Shown one piece after another: positions 55,849 to 64,000 of a DNA stretch of 64,000 bases (the first letter of the stretch is position 1; the number at the start of each line of letters is the position of its first letter). Origin of the DNA: Anaerococcus rubeinfantis (lineage in GTDB: Bacteria; Bacillota; Clostridia; Tissierellales; Peptoniphilaceae); assembly GCF_001487145.1 (NCBI RefSeq), contig NZ_LN913016.1, forward strand, positions 806,001 to 870,000, given 5' to 3'. The notes under the pieces are model-generated. The model saw only the letters and a list, made by a program, of their open reading frames with translations. It was not told where the DNA came from and did not search any database. The position numbers and the translations under genes are program-made.

Positions 55849-55869
55849 TCTTAAGAAAGGTAAGTAACA

Positions 55870-56655
55870 ATGAACAAAACAATTAATATTTTTAAAAACA
55901 AATCCAGGTATAGTAAAAATATTTATAATAAAACCAAATCAATACTTAAAGATTTTGGCTATGATGTTTCTTTAAACTTCAATCCAAACGCTTGCTTAAA
56001 CCTTGTTATTGGTGGGGATGGAACCTTTTTAAATGCTGTGAAATTATCAAAATTTTCATCAATTCCTTTTATTGGAATAAATACTGGACACTTAGGTTTT
56101 TATCAAGAAGTTAATCCTGATAATATAGAAGATTTTGTAAGGAAATTTTCAGAAAAAAAATATTATATAGAAAAACTTCCAATGCTTGAATCTAATATTG
56201 GCAAAAATCAAATTAATGCAGTAAATGAAGTTGTAGTAAAAAGTAATAGAAATCAAATAGTAAGGCTAAGGCTTTTTATAGATGGAAATTTTATTGAGAA
56301 TTTTTCAGGAGATGGTCTTATAATTTCAACACCTCACGGATCTACTGCCTACAATTTATCATCAAACGGTGCAATTTTACACCAATCATTAGAAGGATTT
56401 CAACTTACTCCTATAGCTCCAGTTTTTTCAAGCTTAAACAGGTCATTAAAAGCACCAATAATCCTTCCTAAAAATGCAGAAATAGAAATAAATGTAAGTA
56501 AAAGAGATAATTACCACACAGTATTTTTATTTGATGGAAATGAATATAGGTCTAATAATTTTAAAATCACAACAAAAATTTCAAACAAAGAACTAAAAAA
56601 AGTAATATTAAATAAAAATCATTATTGGTCAAATATTAAAAATAAACTTTTATAA
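55870..56655 (+). CDS. nadK: NAD kinase
   Basis: A 261-residue ATP-NAD kinase that makes NADP. It has the 'VIGGDGTFLNAVKL' motif with the catalytic Asp, 'IGINTGHLGFYQEV', 'NEVVVKS' and the 'FSGDGLIISTPHGSTAYNLS' block. AAAGG lies nine bases before the ATG. It is a lone plus-strand gene divergent from the RluA-family gene and closed by a bidirectional terminator. Many clostridia place nadK near recN/argR; none are here. Confidence 0.97.
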   Translation: MNKTINIFKNKSRYSKNIYNKTKSILKDFGYDVSLNFNPNACLNLVIGGDGTFLNAVKLSKFSSIPFIGINTGHLGFYQEVNPDNIEDFVRKFSEKKYYIEKLPMLESNIGKNQINAVNEVVVKSNRNQIVRLRLFIDGNFIENFSGDGLIISTPHGSTAYNLSSNGAILHQSLEGFQLTPIAPVFSSLNRSLKAPIILPKNAEIEINVSKRDNYHTVFLFDGNEYRSNNFKITTKISNKELKKVILNKNHYWSNIKNKLL

Positions 56656-56665
56656 ATTAAAAAAC

Positions 56666-56691
56666 GGTTATTAGTCTTAAACCTAATAACC
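56666..56691. terminator. Bidirectional terminator between nadK and the PBP gene
   Basis: A 9-bp stem (GGTTATTAG / CTAATAACC) with an 8-base loop lies between convergent genes, with A/T-rich flanks giving T runs on both strands. Confidence 0.85.
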
Positions 56692-56700
56692 ATTTTAATT

Positions 56701-58206
56701 TTAGTTTAAATTGACATTGTTTATGATGCTGTTTATCATTTCTCCTCCGATTGGTACCGCAACTCCACCAGCTATTTCATCAGAGTCCTCGACTACAATC
56801 GCAAAGGCAAGTTTTGGATCATAGGCTGGAGCAAATCCTACAAACCAAACATCAACTCCTCCACCTTTTTTGTCTACTGTTCCAGATTTTCCTGCTATTT
56901 GGACAGATTGCAGATATGCTTTGTTTGCTGTTCCATAATTTACAACATCAACCATATAATCTCTTATAGTATTTGCAATATCTGAACTTGTTACATCGGA
57001 TAGAACTTCGCTTTTACTTTCTTTTACAACTTTTCCATCTTTATTTACTACATTTCTTACAAGTCTTGGTTGCATCATTTTTCCATCATTTGCAATGGTT
57101 GAAGCAATCATTGCCATATGGAGTGGAGTAACTCTTGTTTTTCCATAACCAAATCCTGTCATTGCCATATCAACTTGATTCAAATCATCAAATGGAATTT
57201 TTGCATTTATTTTTTCAATATCAAATTTATAGTTTTTATTGAACATATATTTTTCAGCAACTTCTTTATAAGGTTTTTTTCCGATTTCATCAACTTTGGC
57301 TGCAAAATATGTGTTAAGTGAATTAATTAAAGCTGTTCTTAAATTCACATTACCATATGAATAATCTCCATAATTTTTTATATCATAATTTTGGATTTTT
57401 ACAGTTCCACTATCGTAGTAATTTGTATTTATTCCGCTTCTTAAAATCACATCTGAGCTTACTATTTTCATAGTTGAACCTGGTCTGTAACCTCCTTGGC
57501 TTGACCTATTTAATAAAGGGGCATCATTGTTTTGAATTAATGTATTCCAATCTTGATCTAGAGTATTTGGATCATATGATGGTTTTGAAACCATTGCTAA
57601 GACTTCACCATTTCTTGGATCCATTACAACAATTGAACCAATATGATCTCCTAAACTATTGTAGGCAATTTCTTGTATGGTTTGATCAATTGTTAAGTTC
57701 AAATTATTCCCAACTCCAGTTTTTTCTACCATATCCCTAATTTTTGAAGTTGGTTGATCCGATACATTTAATAATTCATTATTATAGGTTTTCTCCAATC
57801 CACTTTTCCCGTATTGAACTGAATTATAACCAGTAAAGGCTGAATTTATAATCCCCTTATTATAAACTCTTATTTTATTTCCATTTTCATCCTTTTCATT
57901 GTAAACCAAGACTTTACCATTTCTATCATAGATATTTCCTCTTTTTATTTCATTTTCATTGACCCAATTTCTTTTGTTATGATTATTATCAGCTAAAGTT
58001 TGAGCTCTAAACAATTGAAAATATACCAAGTATAAAACTATAAACAAAAACATTGCAATAAAAAGCATCAAAACATAAATCAATCTTTTATTCATTGTAG
58101 ATTTTTTTAATATATGCTTCTCATCTTCTTCTTTTAGTCTTTGTTTTTTTTCCATATCTAAGATTTTTTGGATAAATGGCTTTTCTTTATCTTTCTTTTT
58201 TTTCAT
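56701..58206 (-). CDS. Class B penicillin-binding protein (PbpA/FtsI type transpeptidase)
   Basis: About 501 residues: a Lys-rich cytosolic tail, one membrane helix ('LIYVLMLFIAMFLFIVLYL', about 45-65), a short dimerisation domain ('KRGNIYDRNGKVLVYN') and a transpeptidase domain. The active site is complete: SxxK in 'YRPGSTMKIVSS', SxN in 'LINSLNTYFAAK', KSGT in 'IAGKSGTVDKKG'. It cross-links peptidoglycan with the adjacent FtsW/RodA polymerase. GGTG six bases before ATG 58206 favours that start over ATG 58218. It is shorter than FtsI, like mycobacterial PbpA. Confidence 0.93.
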   Translation of the reverse strand: MKKKKDKEKPFIQKILDMEKKQRLKEEDEKHILKKSTMNKRLIYVLMLFIAMFLFIVLYLVYFQLFRAQTLADNNHNKRNWVNENEIKRGNIYDRNGKVLVYNEKDENGNKIRVYNKGIINSAFTGYNSVQYGKSGLEKTYNNELLNVSDQPTSKIRDMVEKTGVGNNLNLTIDQTIQEIAYNSLGDHIGSIVVMDPRNGEVLAMVSKPSYDPNTLDQDWNTLIQNNDAPLLNRSSQGGYRPGSTMKIVSSDVILRSGINTNYYDSGTVKIQNYDIKNYGDYSYGNVNLRTALINSLNTYFAAKVDEIGKKPYKEVAEKYMFNKNYKFDIEKINAKIPFDDLNQVDMAMTGFGYGKTRVTPLHMAMIASTIANDGKMMQPRLVRNVVNKDGKVVKESKSEVLSDVTSSDIANTIRDYMVDVVNYGTANKAYLQSVQIAGKSGTVDKKGGGVDVWFVGFAPAYDPKLAFAIVVEDSDEIAGGVAVPIGGEMINSIINNVNLN

Positions 58207-59458
58207 CTTCTTCACCATTTTCTATTTTTTGCCCGCAATATTGTAGACATGCAAGTAATATAAATCCTGAAACCATTGAGGATCCTCCTGCTGAAATAAA
58301 TGGGAGAGTAACTCCAGTCAAAGGTATAAGTTTTAAAACTCCCCCCAAAATAATTAGGGTTTGAAGAGCAAATAATCCTCCAATTCCAAAAGCAAGAATT
58401 GAAAAAAATTTCTCTTCTTGTTGAAGTGCAATTTTTATAGCCCTATATACTAAAATTAAAAATAGTAAAACTACAGCAATTCCCATAAAAATTCCATATT
58501 CTTCACAAATTGCAGGAAAAATAAAATCACTCTCTGCAACAGGTATATAGTCAGGTCTTCCAAGTCCTATTCCTGTTCCAAATAATCCACCGCTAGCTAG
58601 AGCAAATAATGATTGAGTTATTTGGTAACCCCTATCATCAATAACAGACCAGGGATCAAGCCAAGTTTCTACCCTTACTCTAATGTGTGAAAATAAGAAA
58701 TATGCAAGAATAGATCCTAAAACTATAAAAATCAAATTTAAAAGAATTAATTTCCTATCTCTTTCATATACAAATTGTGTAAGTATCATTGTCCCAAAAA
58801 ATATCAAAGCTGTTCCCAATTCTTTTTGAATAAAAAACATCATAATAAAAGCATATATTCCTAGACTTAAATAATATTTACCAAAAACTTTTTTTCTAAA
58901 TTTATTGTAATGGGCGTAAAAACTTGATACAAAAAATATAAAAGGAACTTTTATAAATTCTGAAGGTTGTAAGGTAAAAGGACCTATAACTATCCAGTTT
59001 TTTGCTCCGCCAGATGCAAACCCAAATACCAAAGTTGCTACAAATAGTACTATAGAGATTACAAAATAAAAAATAATATGCTCATCCCAATTTTTATATT
59101 TTTGTAAGATAAAATAAGTTAAAAAATATACTATTATACCCACTAAATAAAATAAAAGTTGTTTTTTGCCCAAAGATGGATCAAGCCTATAAATCATAGC
59201 AACTCCTATTGAAAATAACATATTTACAATCAATAATAAAATGCTATCACTTCTTGTTAGTTTATTAGCTAAAATAGTAGATAGCATTGTAGTTACAAGA
59301 ATTGTTAAATAAGCATAAAAATCCCCACTTTGTAATTTATCTGCATTGAAAATCATAGACAAGCTTAAAGTCAAAAATTCAAACACAAATAAAAGAAACA
59401 AGGCGTTATTTTTATATTTTTTTTGGTTGATGATATTTATATTTTCTTTTTTAATCAT
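58187..59458 (-). CDS. FtsW/RodA/SpoVE-family peptidoglycan polymerase
   Basis: A 423-residue SEDS glycosyltransferase with about ten membrane helices. Signatures include 'YRLDPSLGKKQLLFYLVG', 'GGAKNWIVIGPFTLQPSEFIK', 'QKELGTALIFFGTMI' and 'ITLPFISAGGSS'-like 'TLPFISAGGSSMV'. It polymerises lipid II with a class B PBP; the adjacent gene is that partner. Which of RodA or FtsW it is cannot be decided. GGTG six bases upstream supports ATG 59458. It overlaps both neighbours. Confidence 0.94.
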   Translation of the reverse strand: MIKKENINIINQKKYKNNALFLLFVFEFLTLSLSMIFNADKLQSGDFYAYLTILVTTMLSTILANKLTRSDSILLLIVNMLFSIGVAMIYRLDPSLGKKQLLFYLVGIIVYFLTYFILQKYKNWDEHIIFYFVISIVLFVATLVFGFASGGAKNWIVIGPFTLQPSEFIKVPFIFFVSSFYAHYNKFRKKVFGKYYLSLGIYAFIMMFFIQKELGTALIFFGTMILTQFVYERDRKLILLNLIFIVLGSILAYFLFSHIRVRVETWLDPWSVIDDRGYQITQSLFALASGGLFGTGIGLGRPDYIPVAESDFIFPAICEEYGIFMGIAVVLLFLILVYRAIKIALQQEEKFFSILAFGIGGLFALQTLIILGGVLKLIPLTGVTLPFISAGGSSMVSGFILLACLQYCGQKIENGEEDEKKER

Positions 59459-59954
59459 CTTCATCACCGTTTATAAATAAAAATTTTAATTCTCCAAATT
59501 TTATTATATCTTTATTTTTTAATTCAATAGCTTCGTTTATTCTTTCATCGTTTAAAAAAGTTCCATTTGAAGAATTTAAGTCTTCTAAGAAATATATTCC
59601 TTGGTCTAAAATAATTCTTGCATGAAAACTTGATAAAAATTTGTCTTTTATACAAATAGTATTCTTATCGTTTCTTCCTATTGTATTATTTTCCCCAATA
59701 TAGTAATATTCTTGTATTTTAAATTTATTTTCTTGGTTTTGGTTTATGAATTGTAAATATGTATCAGATATTTGCTCTTTTTTTATTGCATATCTAACAT
59801 CATAATAAATTATTCTAATAATTGAATAGATAAAGTATAAAACTATAACAACAAATACATATTTTAAAATTGTAGACAATAATTGATATAGAGTCATATT
59901 TCCAAATACTTGAATTGAAAATACTTTATCTATAAAGTTGAAAAATTGATCCAT
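59451..59954 (-). CDS. Membrane-anchored FHA-domain protein
   Basis: A 167-residue protein with a membrane segment (about 21-46) and a C-terminal FHA domain ('NTIGRNDKNTICIKDKFLSS', 'FHARIILDQGIYFLEDLNSS', 'NGTFLNDERI', about 88-165). The phosphothreonine-binding Arg, Ser and Asn are present. The FHA-FtsW/RodA-PBP order recalls actinobacterial fhaB-rodA-pbpA next to PknB. AGGAGG precedes the ATG. The kinase is not in this window. Confidence 0.92.
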   Translation of the reverse strand: MDQFFNFIDKVFSIQVFGNMTLYQLLSTILKYVFVVIVLYFIYSIIRIIYYDVRYAIKKEQISDTYLQFINQNQENKFKIQEYYYIGENNTIGRNDKNTICIKDKFLSSFHARIILDQGIYFLEDLNSSNGTFLNDERINEAIELKNKDIIKFGELKFLFINGDEDD

Positions 59955-60063
59955 AATGCCTCCTTACTTCTTATTTATTTATTTTATCAAAAATTTCTAA
60001 TTCTTGAAAATATCCCTATTAAAAATATCTAATATAAAAGTTCTGCATAATTTAAAATAAAAA

Positions 60064-60095
60064 ATACCTAGAAGCTTTATTTTGCTCCTAGGTAT
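60064..60095 (-). terminator. Terminator after pgm
   Basis: A 12-bp stem with one mismatch (ATACCTAGAAGC with GCTCCTAGGTAT) and an 8-base loop is followed by six T on the minus strand. It ends the glycogen-breakdown transcript. Confidence 0.9.
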
Positions 60096-60103
60096 AAAAA
60101 TTT

Positions 60104-61795
60104 TTAATCTATTTGATTAATAATATTATTTACTTCATTTTTAATTTTATCTCTTTTTTCATCAGACTCTTTTTTGCTTTTATCTATTGCATTTAGGTAT
60201 AATTTTATTTTTGGTTCTGTTCCTGATGGTCTTAATACAAACCAAGAATCATCTTCCAAATAATATTTCAAAACATTAGATTTTGGAAGTCCTGTTTCGT
60301 CATTTAAATAATCTACAATCTTTTTAACCTTTAGTCCAGAAATTTCTTTAAGTGGATTTGTTCTAATAGATTCCATTATTCTTTTTATTTTTTGAGCTCC
60401 ATCAAGTCCTTCAAGAACTATTGATTGAACTTCATTTGAATAAAAGCCAAATTTTTGGTAAATATCATCAAGAACATCTAATAATGATTTTCCTTTATTT
60501 TTATAATAAGCTGTCATTTCACTAATAAGCATAGCTGAGTTTACAGCATCCTTATCTCTTACAAAAGTCTTATAATTATAACCTATACTCTCTTCAAAAC
60601 CAAAAATAAATTCGCCTTTTCCAACTCTTTCAAAATTATTTGCAACTTCATAAATATTTTTAAACCCAGTTAAAACTTCATAAACATCAACGCCAAAACT
60701 TTTTGCAATTGGTTTTACTAAGTCTGTTGAAACTATTGTTTTTACAATCGCCCCATCATTAGGCAATTCATTATTTTCTTTTAGGGCTGTCAAAATATAA
60801 TTTGTAAGTAAAGATCCTATTTGATTTCCAGTTAAAAATTGATAATTTCCATTTTTATCCAAAACTTCAACCGCACACCTATCAGAATCCGGATCTGTTG
60901 CAAGTAATAATTCAGCATTTTTTTCTTCTCCTAGTTTTTCTGATAATTTAAATGCTTTTGGATCTTCTGGATTTGGGTAACCAACAGTTGTAAAATCTGG
61001 ATCTGGATTTTCTTGCTCTTTTACTATAAAAATATTTTCAAAACCTCTTTCATCAAGGATTCTTCTAACCAATTTATTTCCACATCCATTTAATGGTGTA
61101 TATACAATTTTAACTTTTTTGTCTACATCTTCATTAATTGCACAATCCAAAACATCTTTTACATAATCTTCAATCAAAGAATCATCTATCCAGGAAATTA
61201 GTCCTTCATTAATTGCCTTATCAAAATCAATTCTTTTTATTTTAGAATAATCTTCATATTCTTTCATATAATTTTGAATTTTTACTGCAATATCTTCAAG
61301 AATTTGACTTCCGTCTGAACCGTAAGCCTTGTAGCCATTATATTCTCTTGGATTGTGGCTAGCTGTAACCATTACCCCACCAATTGTTTTTAATTTTCTA
61401 ATTGCATATGAACAAACAGGTGTTGGTTGAATTTCCTTGAAAATATTTACTTTAATTCCGTTAGCAGCAAAAACTTCAGAAGTTATTTTTGAAAATTCAT
61501 CAGATTTATGTCTAACATCATAACAAATTACAACCCCTCTTTCTTTTGCGTCTTCTCCCATATCAGAGATTGTATCCGCAAAAGCTTGAGTAGCCTTGGC
61601 AACTGTGTATTGGTTCATCCTATTTGTACCAGCTCCTAGCTTTCCCCTTAACCCTGCAGTACCAAAAGCTAATTCTTGGTAAAATCTATCTTCAATTTCA
61701 TTTTCATCATTTTCAATTTTTTTTAGTTCATCTTTAGTTTTTTGGTCAAAAAATTCATTATTTAGCCAAGTTTCGTAAACTTTTTTATAATCCAT
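60104..61795 (-). CDS. pgm: Phosphoglucomutase (alpha-D-phosphohexomutase family)
   Basis: A 563-residue mutase interconverting glucose-1-phosphate and glucose-6-phosphate. The phosphoserine loop is 'GGVMVTASHNPREYNGYK', the metal loop 'LATDPDSDRCAVEV', the sugar loop 'FGFEESIGYNY' and the phosphate site 'LRPSGTEPKIKLYL'. The size and pattern fit Bacillus PgcA, which may also act on mannose phosphates. It is downstream of pulA and glgP, so it handles glycogen-derived glucose-1-phosphate. Confidence 0.95.
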   Translation of the reverse strand: MDYKKVYETWLNNEFFDQKTKDELKKIENDENEIEDRFYQELAFGTAGLRGKLGAGTNRMNQYTVAKATQAFADTISDMGEDAKERGVVICYDVRHKSDEFSKITSEVFAANGIKVNIFKEIQPTPVCSYAIRKLKTIGGVMVTASHNPREYNGYKAYGSDGSQILEDIAVKIQNYMKEYEDYSKIKRIDFDKAINEGLISWIDDSLIEDYVKDVLDCAINEDVDKKVKIVYTPLNGCGNKLVRRILDERGFENIFIVKEQENPDPDFTTVGYPNPEDPKAFKLSEKLGEEKNAELLLATDPDSDRCAVEVLDKNGNYQFLTGNQIGSLLTNYILTALKENNELPNDGAIVKTIVSTDLVKPIAKSFGVDVYEVLTGFKNIYEVANNFERVGKGEFIFGFEESIGYNYKTFVRDKDAVNSAMLISEMTAYYKNKGKSLLDVLDDIYQKFGFYSNEVQSIVLEGLDGAQKIKRIMESIRTNPLKEISGLKVKKIVDYLNDETGLPKSNVLKYYLEDDSWFVLRPSGTEPKIKLYLNAIDKSKKESDEKRDKIKNEVNNIINQID

Positions 61796-63680
61796 AATTT
61801 TCTCCTCTTATATAAACATTTACAGAATGTTTGCTGAAATGATCTAATTCAGAAACTTTTATCTTTTTATTAATTTTACCCTTTTTATCAAATATTTTAA
61901 CAAGCGAAACTTCTTCTCCAAAAATTTTCTTTCTTTTAAAATCATCAAGATCTACATCATCTTTTAATCCATTAAAAACTACATATATTTTCTTATTTTT
62001 AAAACAAATCTTGTAAGCTATAAGATTATCCTCTAAATCTTCTACAAAAGTCAGAACTTCTCTTATATCATCTTTTTTTACAAGCTGAAAAACCTCTAAT
62101 TTTTTTCTAAGCGAAATTAAGTCTTTAACAAAATTAAAAGTTTGAAAATTATCAACTTTATCTTTCCAATCAATTCCGTTTATTGATAAAGGCGAATTGT
62201 AAGAGTTACTGTTATTAGATTTTGAATTATTAAATTCCGTTCCTTCGTAGATAAATGGCTTTCCAAAAGATAAAAACAAAATCGCAAAACCCAATCTTGA
62301 AATATATTCTAAATCATCATGGTCTGTCAAAGAAATTTTTAATTTATCCAGATAAATTAGATTATCATGACAGGCAAAATAATTAATTGTCTCACTGGCA
62401 TTATCCACAAATCCTATTCTTTTTTCATCAAAATCAATACTTCCACTTATACCAATTTCTATTTGATTTTTTAAAGCAAAATTTCCTTGGATAAAGCCCT
62501 TGGCATATCCATCATTATCGCCTTTAATAGCATTTCTAAACCTATCATTAAAAACCGCAAATCCATTTGATCTTTGACTTCCTGTTAAAATTTGTTTTTC
62601 CCTTGGTAAAACCGAATCTCCACCCATCCAAGGCTCACCATAAATTATTAGATAAGGTTTAATTTTTTTAAGCTCACTAATTGCAATTTTCATTGTATCG
62701 ATATCAATTAAAGCCATCAAATCAAACCTAAATCCATCTATATCATATTCCAAAACCCAGTGTTTTAATGAATCAATTATTAATTTTCTAGCAAAAGGAT
62801 TTTCACTTTTAAATTCATTGCCAACGCCAGATCCATTTGAAAAACTTCCATCAGAATTTTTCCTGTGATAATAAGATGGGGCTAAAATTTCTAAATTTGA
62901 ATCAATAGTTTTAAAAGTATGGTTATAAACAACATCCATAACCACATGCATACCAGCTTCATGGATTTTATTTACCATTTTTTTAAATTCAAAAATTCTA
63001 TTTTGGGGATTATATGGATTTGTTGCATATGATCCTTCAACATTAAAATACAATTCTGGATCATAGCCCCAATTATAATTATCATCATCAAAAAACTTTT
63101 CATTTTCTTCAAAGGTTGAAATAAAATCATAGACTGGCAAAAGTTGAACATGTGTAACTCCTAATTCTTTTAAATGAGATAAGCCAGTTTTTTTTCCATC
63201 AAGTTCAGTATCTTCTTCTGAAAGTCCTAAAAATTTACCCCTGTTTTTTACATTTGAATTTTTATTTGCTGTAAAATCTTTAACATTTAATTCATAAATT
63301 ATTGCTTCGTTCTCACAAATTTTTGGCGAAAACTTTTTAAAGTTTTTAGGATTTGTTTTTTCAAAATCAACTACAGAAGAAATTAGGCTATTAATTGAAG
63401 AAGCTTTAGAATAAGGATCTGTAACTTCATAAACTTCATATTTATCTTCAACTAAATAAGAATAAAAAAATCCATCCAAATCTCTTTCAATTTTACAGTA
63501 AAATATATCAAATTCTTTTTTGATCATAGAAAATTTTTCTTTTCTAACTTTTCTATAATCATCTGTAATTAATAAGTCAATTTTTTTTCTTTTTGGTGCA
63601 AAAACCCTAAATTCAGTGTAATTTTTTGTGTAGTTTGCTCCTAATTTTATATCCTTTATATCATCGTAAGTGTATGTCAT
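61785..63680 (-). CDS. pulA: Type I pullulanase (GH13), cytoplasmic
   Basis: A 631-residue debranching enzyme cutting alpha-1,6 links. A CBM48-like N-domain ('NYTEFRVFAPKRKKIDLLI') precedes the GH13 barrel. The type I signature 'DNYNWGYDPELYFNVEGS' is present. The catalytic residues lie in 'DGFRFDLMALID' (Asp), 'LIIYGEPWMGGD' (Glu) and 'FACHDNLIYLD' (Asp). There is no signal peptide, so it works on internal glycogen or imported dextrins. It overlaps pgm by 11 bases and follows glgP by 5. Confidence 0.95.
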   Translation of the reverse strand: MTYTYDDIKDIKLGANYTKNYTEFRVFAPKRKKIDLLITDDYRKVRKEKFSMIKKEFDIFYCKIERDLDGFFYSYLVEDKYEVYEVTDPYSKASSINSLISSVVDFEKTNPKNFKKFSPKICENEAIIYELNVKDFTANKNSNVKNRGKFLGLSEEDTELDGKKTGLSHLKELGVTHVQLLPVYDFISTFEENEKFFDDDNYNWGYDPELYFNVEGSYATNPYNPQNRIFEFKKMVNKIHEAGMHVVMDVVYNHTFKTIDSNLEILAPSYYHRKNSDGSFSNGSGVGNEFKSENPFARKLIIDSLKHWVLEYDIDGFRFDLMALIDIDTMKIAISELKKIKPYLIIYGEPWMGGDSVLPREKQILTGSQRSNGFAVFNDRFRNAIKGDNDGYAKGFIQGNFALKNQIEIGISGSIDFDEKRIGFVDNASETINYFACHDNLIYLDKLKISLTDHDDLEYISRLGFAILFLSFGKPFIYEGTEFNNSKSNNSNSYNSPLSINGIDWKDKVDNFQTFNFVKDLISLRKKLEVFQLVKKDDIREVLTFVEDLEDNLIAYKICFKNKKIYVVFNGLKDDVDLDDFKRKKIFGEEVSLVKIFDKKGKINKKIKVSELDHFSKHSVNVYIRGENYGL

Positions 63681-63685
63681 ATTTC

Positions 63686-64000
63686 CTATTTAAACTTTTC
63701 CAAATTTTTATCAAGATTAAATTCATTTGCCCAAAGTATATTATCAATTTCCTTATCAATCCATTTTTTCTTGTCCAAATAATCCTTAGAAATTTCAAAT
63801 CTCATATCTAGCAAAGAATCATGGTCTTTAAATATAAAAAATGAATCATTATAAGAAATCAAATAGTCATAAATATTTTTGAAGTTATATGGCAAATTAG
63901 AATAATCTTCATTAATCAAATTATCAATCGTCCTTTTGATTATATCATTTTTGTAATAGAATTCACGAGCATCATAAGTATTTTCATTTTTTATTTTTTC
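63686..64000 (-). CDS. glgP: Glycogen phosphorylase, C-terminal fragment at the window edge
   Basis: The frame stays open to the right edge and gives the last 104 residues. 'DAREFYYKNDIIKRTIDNL' and 'SFFIFKDHDSLLD' followed by 'YLDKKKWIDKEIDNILWANEF' match the end of glycogen/maltodextrin phosphorylases (YYxxDxxIKR, YFVxKDFxSY, W--xxxxNIAxSxxFSSDRT). The PLP lysine region lies outside the window. The last motif is degenerate compared with other phosphorylases. The protein would release glucose-1-phosphate for pgm. Confidence 0.82.
   Translation of the reverse strand, partial: EKIKNENTYDAREFYYKNDIIKRTIDNLINEDYSNLPYNFKNIYDYLISYNDSFFIFKDHDSLLDMRFEISKDYLDKKKWIDKEIDNILWANEFNLDKNLEKFK

Noticed and set aside
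59955-60063. A promoter for the FHA-FtsW-PBP operon
   Set aside because: TTCAAG-N16-TAAAAT is present but too far from consensus in this AT-rich sequence to call.

Overview
The window is low-GC chromosomal DNA from a Gram-positive bacterium. Gene content and order (ireB-ruvX beside alaS, sepF/ylmH, cleavable-type bL27 with its Prp protease, ruvCAB-queA-tgt-yajC, ytxH-DUF948-ccpA, a Firmicutes-type 6S RNA) point to the Firmicutes. The very AT-rich coding style and the trimmed conserved clusters suggest an anaerobic coccus of the Tissierellia/Peptoniphilaceae (Anaerococcus or Peptoniphilus-like); that assignment is inference. No phage, insertion sequence, CRISPR array, rRNA or tRNA gene is visible. 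Almost every gene is on the minus strand. The three plus-strand genes (RNase H-like exonuclease, alanine symporter, NAD kinase) are isolated singletons.

Layout, left to right; minus-strand transcription runs right to left. 1-9.3 kb: RNase J (cut by the left edge), a Fur-family regulator, DUF1292, ruvX, ireB, alaS, an Rrf2 regulator, comEA, then rsfS-yqeK-nadD-yhbY-obgE. 9.4-10.4 kb: a compact rplU-prp-rpmA ribosomal operon with a near-consensus promoter, a structured leader and a strong terminator. 10.4-14.4 kb: iscS-thiI (tRNA thiolation), the exonuclease-like gene and ung. 14.3-26.9 kb: lspA, ylmH, sepF, yggS, gpsA-plsY-der, an RseC-like protein, aspS, an MBL hydrolase, dtd, rel and recJ. 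27.1-33.8 kb: alanine symporter, the yajC-tgt-queA-ruvBAC operon and an unknown gene. 34-43.8 kb: HAD phosphatase, small membrane protein, phosphodiesterase, rdgB, a lipoprotein cotranscribed with a two-component system, a ROK kinase, a uridine-kinase-like protein and a pseudouridine synthase.

43.8-49.5 kb is an operon with its own promoter and terminator: yitT, cvfB-like, a cytoplasmic parvulin, a gene that reads as a catalytically dead PepD (M20) peptidase, a second DUF1292 protein, a radical SAM protein and a P-loop protein. 49.6-54.7 kb holds ptsH-ptsI, an aminoglycoside-phosphotransferase-fold protein lacking catalytic residues, a CcpA-like regulator and the stress-type DUF948/YtxH pair. 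A 6S RNA with a near-consensus promoter lies at about 54.75-54.91 kb. 55-60 kb has a second RluA-family synthase, nadK and an FHA-FtsW-PBP cell-wall cluster. 60-64 kb is glycogen breakdown: pgm, type I pullulanase and the C-terminus of glycogen phosphorylase, cut by the right edge.

The least ordinary parts are the PepD-like pseudo-peptidase, the kinase-dead APH-fold protein and the bidirectional terminator at 13.67 kb that encodes the same C-terminal tetrapeptide on both strands. There is no intergenic stretch longer than about 300 bases without a feature. Many start codons were moved downstream from the longest frame because a Shine-Dalgarno sequence overlaps the longer start.
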